DNA from: Dryobates pubescens
Taxonomy: Eukaryota; Chordata; Aves; Piciformes; Picidae
Length of the DNA: 64,000 nt
Reading direction: 5' to 3'
Assembly (NCBI RefSeq): GCF_014839835.1
Contig: NC_071624.1
Coordinates: 21,533,675-21,597,674 of the forward strand
The notes under the pieces are model-generated. The model saw only the letters and a list, made by a program, of their open reading frames with translations, made no database searches and was not told the DNA's origin. Below, in pieces: positions 34,201 through 46,200 of this stretch. Each line of letters opens with the position of its first letter. Positions within the stretch are counted from its first letter, which is position 1. Position numbers and translations under genes: made by a program.

Positions 34201-37200
34201 CTAGGCAGGCTGGAGCCTGACCCTTGGGACACTCTAGGACAAGCCACACACCATCACCTTTCCTGCAACAAGGTGGTCAGAGCCAGAATGGAATGCTCTG
34301 CACTTGCTGAGGAGCACAGCTGGGTCCCCAGGGAGCCAAGAACCTCAGCAGACCATGCATGGAGAAGAGCCAGAGGAAGCCATGGGCTAGCAGATGGCCT
34401 GCAGTGGCCACAGAAAACCCCAGACACCAGATCCTTCCTCACCCCAGCTTACCACATCAGCATAGAGTCATTCAAGCTGCAGAAGCCCTCTGAGATCAGC
34501 TCCAACCTTCCACCCAGCACCTCCACGACCACCAAACCCTGGCCCCAAGAGCCACCTCCACTGATGCTGACTCCACCACCTCCCTGGGCAGCCTCTGCCA
34601 GTCCCTGACCACCCCTGCAGCAAAGAAAGGTTTCCTCAGCTCCAACCTAAGCCTCCCCTGGTGCAGCCTGAGGCCATTTCCTCTCCTCCTGTTGATCCTT
34701 GGGAGAAGAGGCCAACACCAGCCTCACCCCAGCCTCCTCTCAGGTTGCTGCACAGAGCAATGAGGTCTGTCCTCAGCCTCCTCTTCCTCAGGCTCACCAA
34801 CCCCAGCTCCCTCAGCCTCTCCTCAAGCCATGCTCTTCAAACCCCTCAGCAGCTTCAGTGCCCTCCTCTGCACCCACCCCAGCACCAGGATGGTTGTGAT
34901 GAGACTTTGAGCCCAGTGTTGGCACCAAGCTCTGGGCACAGCACCCAGACCTGCCCCCAGGCACCCCCACATCAGGGTCTCCTGGCTGGTGCTGGCAGAG
35001 CCCAAACAGAGCAGGAGCACTGCCTGGATTTGGCCTAGAAAGGCTCTGCCAGGAGCTGCTGGTTCCAAGGCAATGCCCCTGGTGTCCAACAGCAAACCTG
35101 CTCTGGAAAGAGCTCTGGCCATGGGCACCTGACCTCCTCCCAGCCTCTCCCCAGGTGCCTCTGGTGAGCACTGGTGGGTTTGGATGACAACAAACCAACC
35201 CCTGCTCTGCTGCCACAGGAGACAGTGTCTGATGCCACTTCTGTCCTCCCCCTTTCCCCCCACCAGACAAAGCTGAAGACCACCTGAGCTCCAAGTGAGG
35301 AAGCCCCCTCTGGAAGGGCCCAGGTGGAAGCCAGGCTCCACCTCACACTGCTCCTCTGCCTTGGTGCTAGAAACAGGAGCAGGCAGCAGCTGAGCTGGGC
35401 CCAGGAGCTGCCCCCTGCTATCTGCTCAGCCACAGCCACACAAGGTCACAGCAGGGCTTGGGTTGGAAGGGAGCTTAAAGCTCAGCCAGCTCCAAGCCCC
35501 TGCCCTGGGCTCCCTCCCTCCCACCAGCACAGGCTGCTCAAGGCCTCATCCAGCCTGGCCCTGAACACCTCCAGGCAGGAGGCAGCCACAGCCTCCCTGG
35601 GCAGCCTGTGCCAGAGTCTCCCCAGCCTCACATGAAGCCCAAGGTGGACACCCAACCCTCAAGGTGCTGAGCAGCCTGGAGGTGTCCCTGCCCAGGGCAG
35701 AGGGGTTGGAACTGGAGGAGCTTTAAGACCTCCTCCAAGCCAAAGCACTCTGTGGCTCCATGAAGCAAAGCCAGGAGCAGCACAGCTGAGAAGAGCAGTG
35801 CCTAAGGTCTGAGCATCCTCTCCTCCCCCAGCTTCACCTTCTTGGCCTGGCTGAAAGGGACTTTGGAACTCCAAATGCCAGCAACGTTCCAGCCCCTCCC
35901 AGAGGGCAGCTCAGGGGCACAGAGGAGAGCCCCTTGCTCACCTAACCCAGGACACAGCCAGACCCTTACCTGCCAGGGCCTGGGTCACCTTGCTGGGCTT
36001 GGACATCTTGACTGGCAGGGTGGGGAGGCTGGAGAGAAAGAGAAAGAGAAGCTGAGCAGCACACCCCAGGAACTGAGAAAGCAAAGACAGGGCCCTGGAT
36101 ATCTATCAGAAGGGATCAATTGCTCAGATGAGCCCCACCTGGGACCCCCCCATCCACACCCAGCCCCCTGCCCACAGCCTCAGCAGCTGCAAGCTGCATG
36201 TGAGGAGCCCAGGCCCTGCCAGAGCTCTCCAGGCACAGAATCAGAGAATCAACCAGGTTGGAGAAGACCTCAGGGATCTTCAGGTCCAAGCTGTCACCCA
36301 ACACCCCCTGACAACTCAACCATGGCTCCAAGTGCCACATCCAAGCCCCTCTTGAACACCTCCAGGGCTGGGGACTCCACCACCTCCCTGGGCAGCACAT
36401 CCCAAGGGCCAATTCCTCTTTCTCCTCCCCTCCAGCCTAAACCTCCCCTGGCACAGCTTGAGACTGTGTCCTCTTGTTCTGGTGCTGGCTGCCTGGGAGA
36501 AGAGACCAACCCCCACCTGGCTACAACCTCCCTTCAGGCAGTTGTAGAGAGGAGGCAAACAGAGCCATTGGCACAGAGTCACAGCTGGGGCTGGGGGGGA
36601 AGGGTTTGGGTCATTCAGTCCAACCCCTGCAGTCAGATCCCCAACCCCAGCAGGCTGCTCCCAGCCCCACACATCCTGCCCTGCACTGCTGCCAGCCATG
36701 GGGCAGCTCTCTGGGCAGCCTGGGCCAGGCTCTCCCCACCCTCAGCACCAAACATTTCTCCTCCTCTCCACTCTCAAGCTCCCTCTTGCACTTCAAACCA
36801 TCTCCCCTTGGCCTGGCCCAGCAGGCCCTGCTCAGAAGTCTGTGCCCAGCTCTCTGATCTCCCCTTGAGGCACTGCAAGGCCACCAGAAGCTCTCCCTGG
36901 AGCCTTCTCCTCTGCAGGCTGCCCAAGGCCAACTCTCTCAGCCTGGCTCCCAGCAGAGGGCTTCCAGCCCTGCCAGCACTGCTGTGAGCTCCTCTGGCCC
37001 TGCTCCAGCAGGTCTGACAGCCTGGCCAGGCAGGACCAGCTCTTGCAGAGCTCTCCCTCCCCTCTTCCTCAGGATGTGTTTGCCCTCCCCTGCCCCAGTT
37101 TTGCATCACCTGCCAGTGACACAAGAGATCTCTGGCCACAGCCCACCCCAAGCCCACCAGCTGGGGTGGAATCCCCCCCCTCAGTTTCAAAAGGCTCTGA

Positions 37201-40200
37201 AGCAGCTGTGGTGGTTCCTTGGCTGCTCTTCATGGCCTCCCCTTCCTGCTTTGGGTCTTTGCTCACAGCTCTTTCTCAACTGTTTCCCCTCTCTGTCTCA
37301 TCCCTCTGCTGTGCTCCTGCTCCTGTGACCTTCAGCAGGGGATGGCCTCAGGCTCAGCCTCCAGCTCCAGCTGAGGCCCAGAGAACCACAGAAGCATTGA
37401 GCTTGGAAGAGGCCTTTCAGATCATGGAGTCCAGCCCTGAGCCCAGCACTGCCCCAGGGCACCACCAGCCCATGGCCCTCAGCACCACAGCTCTGCAACC
37501 CCTCCTGAGGCCACATCTGGAGTGCTGGGTCCAGATCTGGGCTCCCCAGTTAAGGAGAGACAGAGAACTGCTGGAGAGAGCCCAGGGGAGGCTGCAGAGC
37601 TGCTGAGGGGCCTGGAGCAGCTCTGGGAGCAGCAAAGGCTGAGAGCCCTGGGGCTGAGAGCCTGCAGAAGAGCAGCCCCAGAGGGCAGCTGAGCAATGCT
37701 CAGCAAGAGCTAAAGGAGCTGTGGGGGGCAAGAGGCTGGGGCCAGACTCTGCTGAGTGGTGCCCAGGGCCAGGCCAAGGGGCAGCAAGGGGCACAGGGTG
37801 GAGCCCAGGATGTTGGATGTGAAGAGGAGGAGAAAGTTGTTTGTTGTGAGGGTGCTGGAGGCCTGGAGCAGGCTGCCCAGAGAGGTTGTGGAGTGTCCTG
37901 GTGTGGAGAGCTTCCAACCCCCCCTGGGCATTGTGCTGCTGGGCATTGTGCTGTGGGTGCCCTGCTGGAGCAGGGCTTGGACTGGGTGAGCTCCAGAGCT
38001 CCCTTCCAACCCTTCCCTGCCAGGATGCTCAGAGCTGAGCTCCAACTGCCAGAAGGTCTCCAAAGCTGAGGGAGAGGCTGGAGGATGCTGCAGTTCACTC
38101 AGTTCCTTCAGGAAACACAGCTGCAAACATCTCTGCTGTGGGGCCAAGGCAAAGCTGTAGCTCTGGAGAAGACCTCTGGAGGTGTAGCTCAGCCTGGAGA
38201 GCTGCCTGGCTCCTGTGGGGCTGTCCCCTACAGCCAGGTCCAGCCTTCACTCCAGGCTGGCAGCAGCAGCTGCACTGCTGGGCTTGTGCCAGGGGAGGTT
38301 CAGGTTGGAGATGAGGGAAAACTTCTTCCCAGGCAAGGTCACCAGCAGCCTGGCCTGGAGCAGCAGGAGCAGGGCAGGGATGGTGTCCCTGTGCTGAGCA
38401 CTGCTGAGGCCACCCCTTGAGTCCTGGGCTCAGGTTTGGGTCCCTCACTGCAAGGACTTTGAGAGGCTGGAGCAGGGCCAGAGTAGAGCAACCAAGCTGG
38501 GGAAGGGTCTGGAGAACAGGGCTGGGGAGGAGCAGCTGAGGGAGCTGGGGGTGTTCAGCCTGGAGCACAGGAGGCTGAGGGAGACCTCATTGCTCTCTGC
38601 AGCTCCCTGAGAGGGCTGCAGCCAGGGGGGGGCTAGGCTCTGCTGCCTAGGAATAAGTGACAGGGCAGGAGGAGATGGCCTCAGGCTGCACCAGGGGAGG
38701 TTCAGGTTGGATATTAGGAATCCTTTCTTCCCAGCAAGGGCTCTCAGGCCCTGGCCCAGGCTGCCCAGGGAGCTGGGGGAGTCCCCATCCCTGGAGGGGT
38801 TTCAAAGCCACATGGATGTGGTGCTGAGGGCTGTGGTGCAGTGGCTGAGCAGCAGTGGTGTGGCTGTGAGCTCTGGGGGAGTGCTTGGGCTGGATGAGCT
38901 CAGAGGTCTCTGCCAGCCTCAGCAGGTTTATGGCTTATGATTTGGTGGCACTGGAGGTGATTGAATACCTTCCCAGCCTGTGTGGCTGCTGGGGTGAGGA
39001 GAAATCAAATGGAATCCAACAAGGCCAAGGGCAGAGTGTGGCATGTGGGGGAGAACAACCCTTAGGAAGCAGCAGAGGCTGGGGGAGAACAACCCCAAGG
39101 AGCAGCAGAGGCTGGAGGAGAGCAACCCCAGGGAGCAGCAGAGGCTGGAGGAGAACAACCCCAGGGAGCAACAGAGGCTGGGGGAGAACAACCCTAGGCT
39201 GGAGGCTGAGCTCTTGGAGAGCAGCTCTCAGGAAATGGACCTGGGGGTCCTGGTGGGCAGAGGGATGTCCCTGAGCCAGCAATGTGCCCTGTGGCCAAGA
39301 CTGGCATCCTGGGGTCTAACAGAAGGGCTGTGGTGAGTAGGCCAAGGGAGGTTCTCCTGCTCCTCTTCTGTGCCCTGCTGAGGCCACATCTGGAATACTG
39401 TGTCCAGCTCTGGGCCCCTCAGGTCAAGGAGGACCTCAGAGGTCCAACACAGAGCCTCAGAGGCGCTGCAGGCAGTGGAACATCTCCCTGGGAAGCCAGG
39501 CTGAGGGAGCTGGGGCTTAGAGCAGAGGAGCCACAGAAGCCACCTTGCTCAGTGCTCAAGAAGGGGCAGAGCTGAAGCAGGGAGTGGAGAGCACAGGGAC
39601 AGTCTGCAGCCCTGATTGCTGCTCCCTCAACCCAGCCCTCAGCTGCTGGAGGCTTTAACCAAGCTGCTGAGAGCAGCCCCAACAGTGCCCTCCCCAGTGC
39701 CCTAGCTGGGCACCTCCAGGTGTTCTCCTGGCTGACCTTCTCCTCCCAGCTGGCATCACCTTTGGCAGGCTGTGCCACCCCTGTGTGAGCAGCTCTGCTC
39801 TGCTCTGCCCCCCCCAGAGCCTGAGCAGCCCCAGACAGGCCGGGGGGGCACCTGCTGCAGCATCTCCTTCTTCATTTCTCACCTCCTCAGCGTGAAAGTC
39901 ACTTTGCTGAGGCTCTGGGGGAGGATGAAGGCTCCAGGCAGCCCTCAGTGGCTCCTGAGGCAGGGGGGAATGGGGCAGGAGAAGGCCAGAGCCTGATTTT
40001 CAGCCCTTGCCAAAGGTGAGTAGGGCAGGGAAGTGCTGCAGGGGGTGGAGATGTCAGGAGAAAGCATCAAGCACAGAGTAGACAGCAGAGAAAGACTGTG
40101 AGAAAGAGGAAGAGGATGTGGGAAGGTGTTTCACTCAGATGACCCCCAGGAAGGGGAAGAGCCCTGACAGGGTGCTGAGGAAAACACCTCCAGATTCACC

Positions 40201-43200
40201 TCCTGGCTTGGAACAGAAAGCAGCTTCAAAGGGCACCTGCAGCCCCAGCACCTCCTCTCATTAGCTGAAGGCTGCTTTCAACACCCTCCTGGATCTCTTA
40301 TCTCCCTGCTCAGTCAGGCAGCCTGGGCAGGTAAATCAGCTCTGGCAAGTTCTCCTGCAGCTGCTCACACTCTGCTTCAGCACTTGGACCGTCTGTGGAG
40401 CCCAGCAAACACTGCCCAGGACACAAACACAGGGAGCAGGCAGAGAGCCCTTCACACAACCCCAGCATGGAGGGGCTGGAAGGGACCCCTGGAGCTCACC
40501 CAGGCCAAGCCCTGCTCCAGCAGGGTACCCACAGCAGCTTGCCCAGAAGCACAGTGCCCAGGGGGAGTTGGCAGCTCTCCACACAAGGACCCTCCACAAC
40601 CTCTCTGGTAGAATGGTTTGGGTTGGAAGGGAGCTCTGGAGATCATCCAGTTCCAAACCCCTGCCATGGGCAGGGACAGCTCCCACCAGCCCAGGTTGCT
40701 CAAGGCCTCATCCAGCCTGGCCTGAGGAGAGGCTGAGGGAGCTGGGGGTGCTTAGCCTGGAGGAGAGGAGGCTCAGGGGAGACCTTATGGCTGTCTACAG
40801 CTCCTTGAAGGGAGGTTGTAGCCAGGTGGGGGTTGGTATCTTCTGCCAGGCAGCCAGCACCAGAACAAGAGGACACAGTCTCAAGCTGTGCCAGGGGAGG
40901 TTTGATCAGTTGATCAGTTGATCAGAGTTGATCAGATGGTGTTGGGTGAGAGGTTGGACTTGATGATCTCAAAGGTCTTTTCCAACCTGGTTAATTAAAT
41001 TAAATTAAGCTAAATTAAATGAAATTCTATTCTATCCTATCCTATTCTACTCTATTCTATCCTCACTTAATCCTTTCCTCATCCTCTCTTCTCCTCTCCT
41101 CATCCTCTCCCTCTCCTCATCCTCTCTCTTCTCCTGTCATCCTCTCCTTCTCATCCTCTCCTCTCCTCATCCTCCTCATCCTCTCTCTTCTTCTCTCATC
41201 CTCTCCCTCTCCTCATCCTCTCTCTTCTCCTGTCATCCTCTCCTTCTCATCCTCTCCTCTCCTCATCCTCCTCATCCTCTCTCTTCTTCTCTCATCCTCT
41301 CCCTCTCCTCATCCTCTCTCTTCTCCTGTCATCCTCTCCTTCTCATCCTCTCCTCTCCTCATCCTCCTCATCCTCTCTCTTCTTCTCTCATCCTCTCCTC
41401 ATCCTCTCTTCTTCTCTCATCCTCTCCTCTCCTCATCCTCTCTCTTCTCCTCTCCTCATCCTCTCTCCTCCTCTCCTCCTCCTCTCCCTCTCCTCCTCCT
41501 CTCCCTCTCCTCATCCTCTCTCCTCATCCTCTCCTCTCATCCTCTCTCCTCTCCTCCTCTCTCTTCTCCTCTCCTCATCCTCTCCTCCTCCTCCCGTTCC
41601 CTCCCGGCCAGCAGCAGAGCACCCCGGGGGGCTGAGGCTGTGTACCTGACTCCGTTGGCCGCGGGCAGCGCGGCGCCGGCAGTGCCAGCCTGCGGCGGGG
41701 CGGCGGTTGCCGGGGGCGGCGGGCCGGGGCGCGGCCCGGGCGGCGGGCGGGGCGGGTTTGCTGTAGGGCAGGAAGGCGGGGCCGGCGGGGGCGGCGCCCG
41801 GGGCGTGGCGGGAGCGGGCGGGCCCCGGCACGCCGCCCGCCCAGCACTGCTGGCAGGAGCAGCCCGGCCCCGCGGGCAGCGCCGGCAGCGGGGCGGCCGG
41901 CGGGTAGGGGGGGCCCGGGCGGCGCCGCACGCCGCGCCGGAACCCGGTGGCCTTGTTGGTCTGCACCTGAGCCCCCAGGTCCACCTCGTAGTCGTAGCCC
42001 AGGGGGCCCAGGTCCACCCGCGGGTGGCGGCCGGCGTGGGCGCGCTCCAGGCGGACGCAGAGGCTCATCTCGTAGGGGGACCAACCCCCCTCGTCGTTCT
42101 GCCACTCCCAGACGATGCCCTGCCCCGCCGCCGAGTCCCCGGGGAAGAGATGTCTGTGCACGGCCCTCATGGTCCCTGCAGGGAGAGCAGACAGCACACG
42201 GGGTTAAGCGGGCTGGGAAACACCTCAGGCACCCTCCAGCCCAACCGCTCGCCCAGCACCATCTGATCAGCCGGGGATGTGCAGGGTCTGGAGAGGAGAA
42301 GGCTCCCAGGAGACCTCACTGTGGCCTTCCAGGATCTGCAGGGGGCTACGGGAAAGCTGGGGAGGGACTTTGGAGGGTGTCAGGGAGGGATAGGACTGGG
42401 GGGATGGAGCAGAACTAGAAATGGGGAGATTGAGATTGGCTGTGAGGAAGAAGTTGCTCCCCAGGAGGGTGGTGAGAGCCTGGCACAGGCTGCCCAGGGA
42501 GGTGGTGGAAGCCTCCTGCCTGGAGGTGTTTGCAGCCAGGCTGGAGGTGGCTGTGAGCAACCTGCTGTGGTGTGAGGTGTCCCTGGCCATGGCAGGGGGG
42601 TTGGAGCTGGCTGAGCCTTGAGCTCCCTTCCAGCCCTGACAATTCTGTGATCCTATGAAACCATGGCACCAAGTGCCTCATCCAGGCTGGTTTTGAACAC
42701 CTCCAGGGATGGGGACTCCACCACCTCCCTGGGCAGCACATCCCAGTGGCCAATCTCTCTGGGAAAAATTTCTTCCTCACCTCCAGCCTAAACCTCCCCT
42801 GGCACAGCTTGAGACTGTGTCCTCTTGTTCTGGTGCTGGGTGCCTGGGAGAAGAGACCAACCCCCAGCTGGCTACAACCTCCCTTCAGGCAGTCGTAGAG
42901 AGGAGGCAAACAGAGCCACTGGCACAGAGTCACAGCTGGGGCTGGGGGGGGAGGGTTTGGGTCATTCAGTCCAACCCCCTGCAGTCAGATCCCCACCCCC
43001 AGCAGGCTGCTCCCAGCCCCACACAACCTGCCCTGCACTGCTGCCAGCCATGGGGCAGCTCTCTGGGCAGCCTGGGCCAGGCTCTCCCCACCCTCAGCAC
43101 CAAACATTTCTCCTCCTCTCCACTCTCAAGCTCCCTCTTGCACTTCAAACCATCCCCCCTTGGCCTGGCCCAGCAGACCCTGCTCAGAAGTCTGTGCCCA

Positions 43201-46200
43201 GCTCTCTGATCTCCCCTTGAGGCACTGCAAGGCCACCAGAAGCTCTCCCTGGAGCCTTCTCCTCTGCAGGCTGCCCAAGCCCAGCTCTCAGCCTCACAGC
43301 CCTCAGAGCACTCTCTGAGCAGAGCACTAAAGCATTCAGGGGAACACTCTCTCTGTGACTCAGCTCTGTGATGTCTGCAGCACAGTGGCCTTCCTCTCTC
43401 CCTCTTCTCCTTCTCCCTCTCCTCTCCTTCACCAGAGGCACCCAGGGGCTTTCTCCTCCCAACAGGGCTGGGTTTGCTCACCCAGCCCAGGGAGAGGCAA
43501 GACCCAGAGCTCCCTGTCCCCCTGCCAGATCTGATTGTGGGCTAGCAGCAGGCTCAAAAGCTGTGGGGAGGAAGGGTGGGAAAGGAGGGAAGGAGAGAGG
43601 CTGCAGAGCCAGCCCCACCCCAGCAGAGAGGCAGAGGCATGGCAGATGCCTCCTGACGTTAGCAGGGGATAAAAAAGCTCAGGCTGAGGCACAGATCTGG
43701 TTAAAAAAACCTTAACTCCCACAGCCTTGACAACAGAGCAACTGCAGAGACACCACCACAGAGTGCTGCAGCACAGCCCCCCTGCTGCACAGGGGGCACA
43801 GCATGGGAGGGGATGGAAGGGACCTCTGGAGATCACCCAGTCCAAGCCCCCTGCCAGAGCAGGGGCACCCAGGGCAGCTCACACAGGAACACAGCCAGAA
43901 GGGGATGGAAAGGCTCCAGAGGAGACTCCACAGCCTCTCTGGGCAGCCTGCTCCAGGGCTCTGCCACCCTCACGGTGTTCCCCTGGCACCTCCTCTGCTC
44001 CAGCTGGCCCCCAGTGCCCCTTGTGCTGTCCTTGGCCATTCCTGAGCAGAGCCTGGCTCCAGCCCTGCAGGACACAGTCTCAAGCTGTGCCAGGGGAGGT
44101 TTAGGCTGGAGGTGAGGAGAAAGTTCTTCCCAGAAAGAGGCCATTGGGATGTGCTGCCCAGGGAGGTGGTGGAGTCCCATCCCTGGAGGTGTTCAAGAGG
44201 GGATTGGATGTGGCACTTGGAGCCATGGTTTAGTCATGAGGTCTGTGGTGACAGCTTGGACTTGATGAGCTTTGAGGTCTTTTCCAACCTTGGTGATGCT
44301 GTGATACTGTGACCTTGATCCCCAGCAATGAGGGCAGCCCTCAGGCTCCTCTGCTCCAAGCCCCAGCTCCCTCAGCCTGGCCTCCCAGGGAGATGTTCCA
44401 CTGCCTGCAGCACCTCTGAGGCTCTGTGCTGGACTCTCTCAAGCAGCTCCCTGAGGTCCATCTTGAACTGAAGGGCTCAGAACTGGACACAGTATTCCAG
44501 ATGTGGCCTCAGCAGGGCAGAGCAGAGGGGCAGGAGAACCTCTCTGGACCCACTCACCACAGCCCTTCTGATACTCCCCAGGATGCCATTGGCCTTCCTG
44601 GGCACAGGAGAGAGAGGATGGCCAGGGCCAGCTTCTCCAGGCTCCTGCCTGCAAGACTGGAGAGCAGGAGCCAGTGAAGTGCTGTGGAAAGTGGAGAGAG
44701 CAGCAGTTCAAAGGGGGAGAGATGGAAGCAGCCACGATGGGGCCAGCTGGAGCTCCAGCCCCCTGAAGCCTGATCCTCCACCCCTGACTTCCCCCCCCTG
44801 GTTACTTCCCCCCTGGTTACTTCACTCCTTTCTTTACAGAAGCTCTGCAAGGAGATCCTGCAGCAGGGTCAGAACTGCTGCTGCTGGGAAAGTCCTCAGC
44901 AGCTCCACAGCGAGAACAAAGAGCAGGAAACGCCTTGGGGCAAGCCTGAGAGTGGGGGGGGAACCAACCCCAGCTGGGGGGCAGCGAGGCAGAGGTGAGG
45001 GAAGAGCAGTGCCGAGGGGAACAGGAGAAAATGAAGCTTCAGAGTCACAACCCTGAGCTCCAGCAGCACAGGGAAAAGAGGATCCTCAGCCAAAGCCTGC
45101 AGAGAACTGCCCAGGAGGGTCTGGAGAGCAGGGCTGGGGAGGAGCTGGGGGGGTTCAGCCTGGAGGAGAGGAGGCTGAGGGAGACCTCATTGCTCTCTGC
45201 AGCTCCCTGAGAGGAGGCTGGAGCCAGGGGGAGGTTGGGCTCTTTTCCCAAGGAACAAGAGCCAGGACAAGAGGGAATGGCCTCAGGTTGCCCCAGGGGA
45301 GGTTTAGGTTGGCCATGAGGAACAATTTCTTCCCCTTGAGGGATGTCAAAGCCTGGTCCAGGCAGTGGCAGAGTCCCCATCCCTGGAGGGGTTTAAAGCC
45401 ATCCAGATGTGGTGCCCAAGGGTATGGTGCAGCAGTGGCCCTGGTGGAGCTGGATAATGGTTGGACTCGAGGGTCTTAAAGGTCTTTCCCAACCATGCTG
45501 ATTCTGTGCTGATGGCTCCATGGGGCCAAGCAAGCTGCACACAGGAGCTGCACTCCCCAGGAGCTGCAGATTTCAAACCCCTCCAGGGATGGGGACTCCC
45601 CCAGCTCCCTGGGCAGCCTGGGCCAAGGCTTGAGAGCCCTTGCTGGGAAGAAAGGATTCCTAATATCCAACCTGAACCTCCCCTGGTGCAGCTTGAGGCC
45701 ATCTCTTGTCCTGTCACTTGTTCCTTGAGAGCAGAACCCAACCCCCACCTGGCTCCAGCCTCCTCTCAGGGAGCTGCAGAGGGCAATGAGGTCTCCCTCA
45801 GCCTCCTCTTCTCCAGGCTCAACACCCCCAGCTCCCTCAGCTGCTCCTCCCCAGTCCTGTTCTCCAGACCCTCCCCCAGCTTGGTTGCTCTTCTCTGGCC
45901 CTGCTCCAGCCTCTCAAAGTCCTTCTTGCAGTGAGGACCCAAACCTGACCCCAGGACTCAAAGGGTGGCCTCAGCAGTGCTCAGCACAGGGACACCATCC
46001 CTGCCCTGCTCCTGCTGCTCCAGGCCAGGCTGCTGGTGACCTTCTTGGCCACCTGGGCACCCCCTGGGCTCACCTCCAGATGCTCTCCACCAGCCCCTCC
46101 AGATCCCCCCATTGCCAACCTACTTTCCAGCCACTCTGCCCCCAGCCTGGAGCCTTCCTGGGGTTGTTGTGACCCAAGTTCAGGGCCCAGCCCTTGGCCT

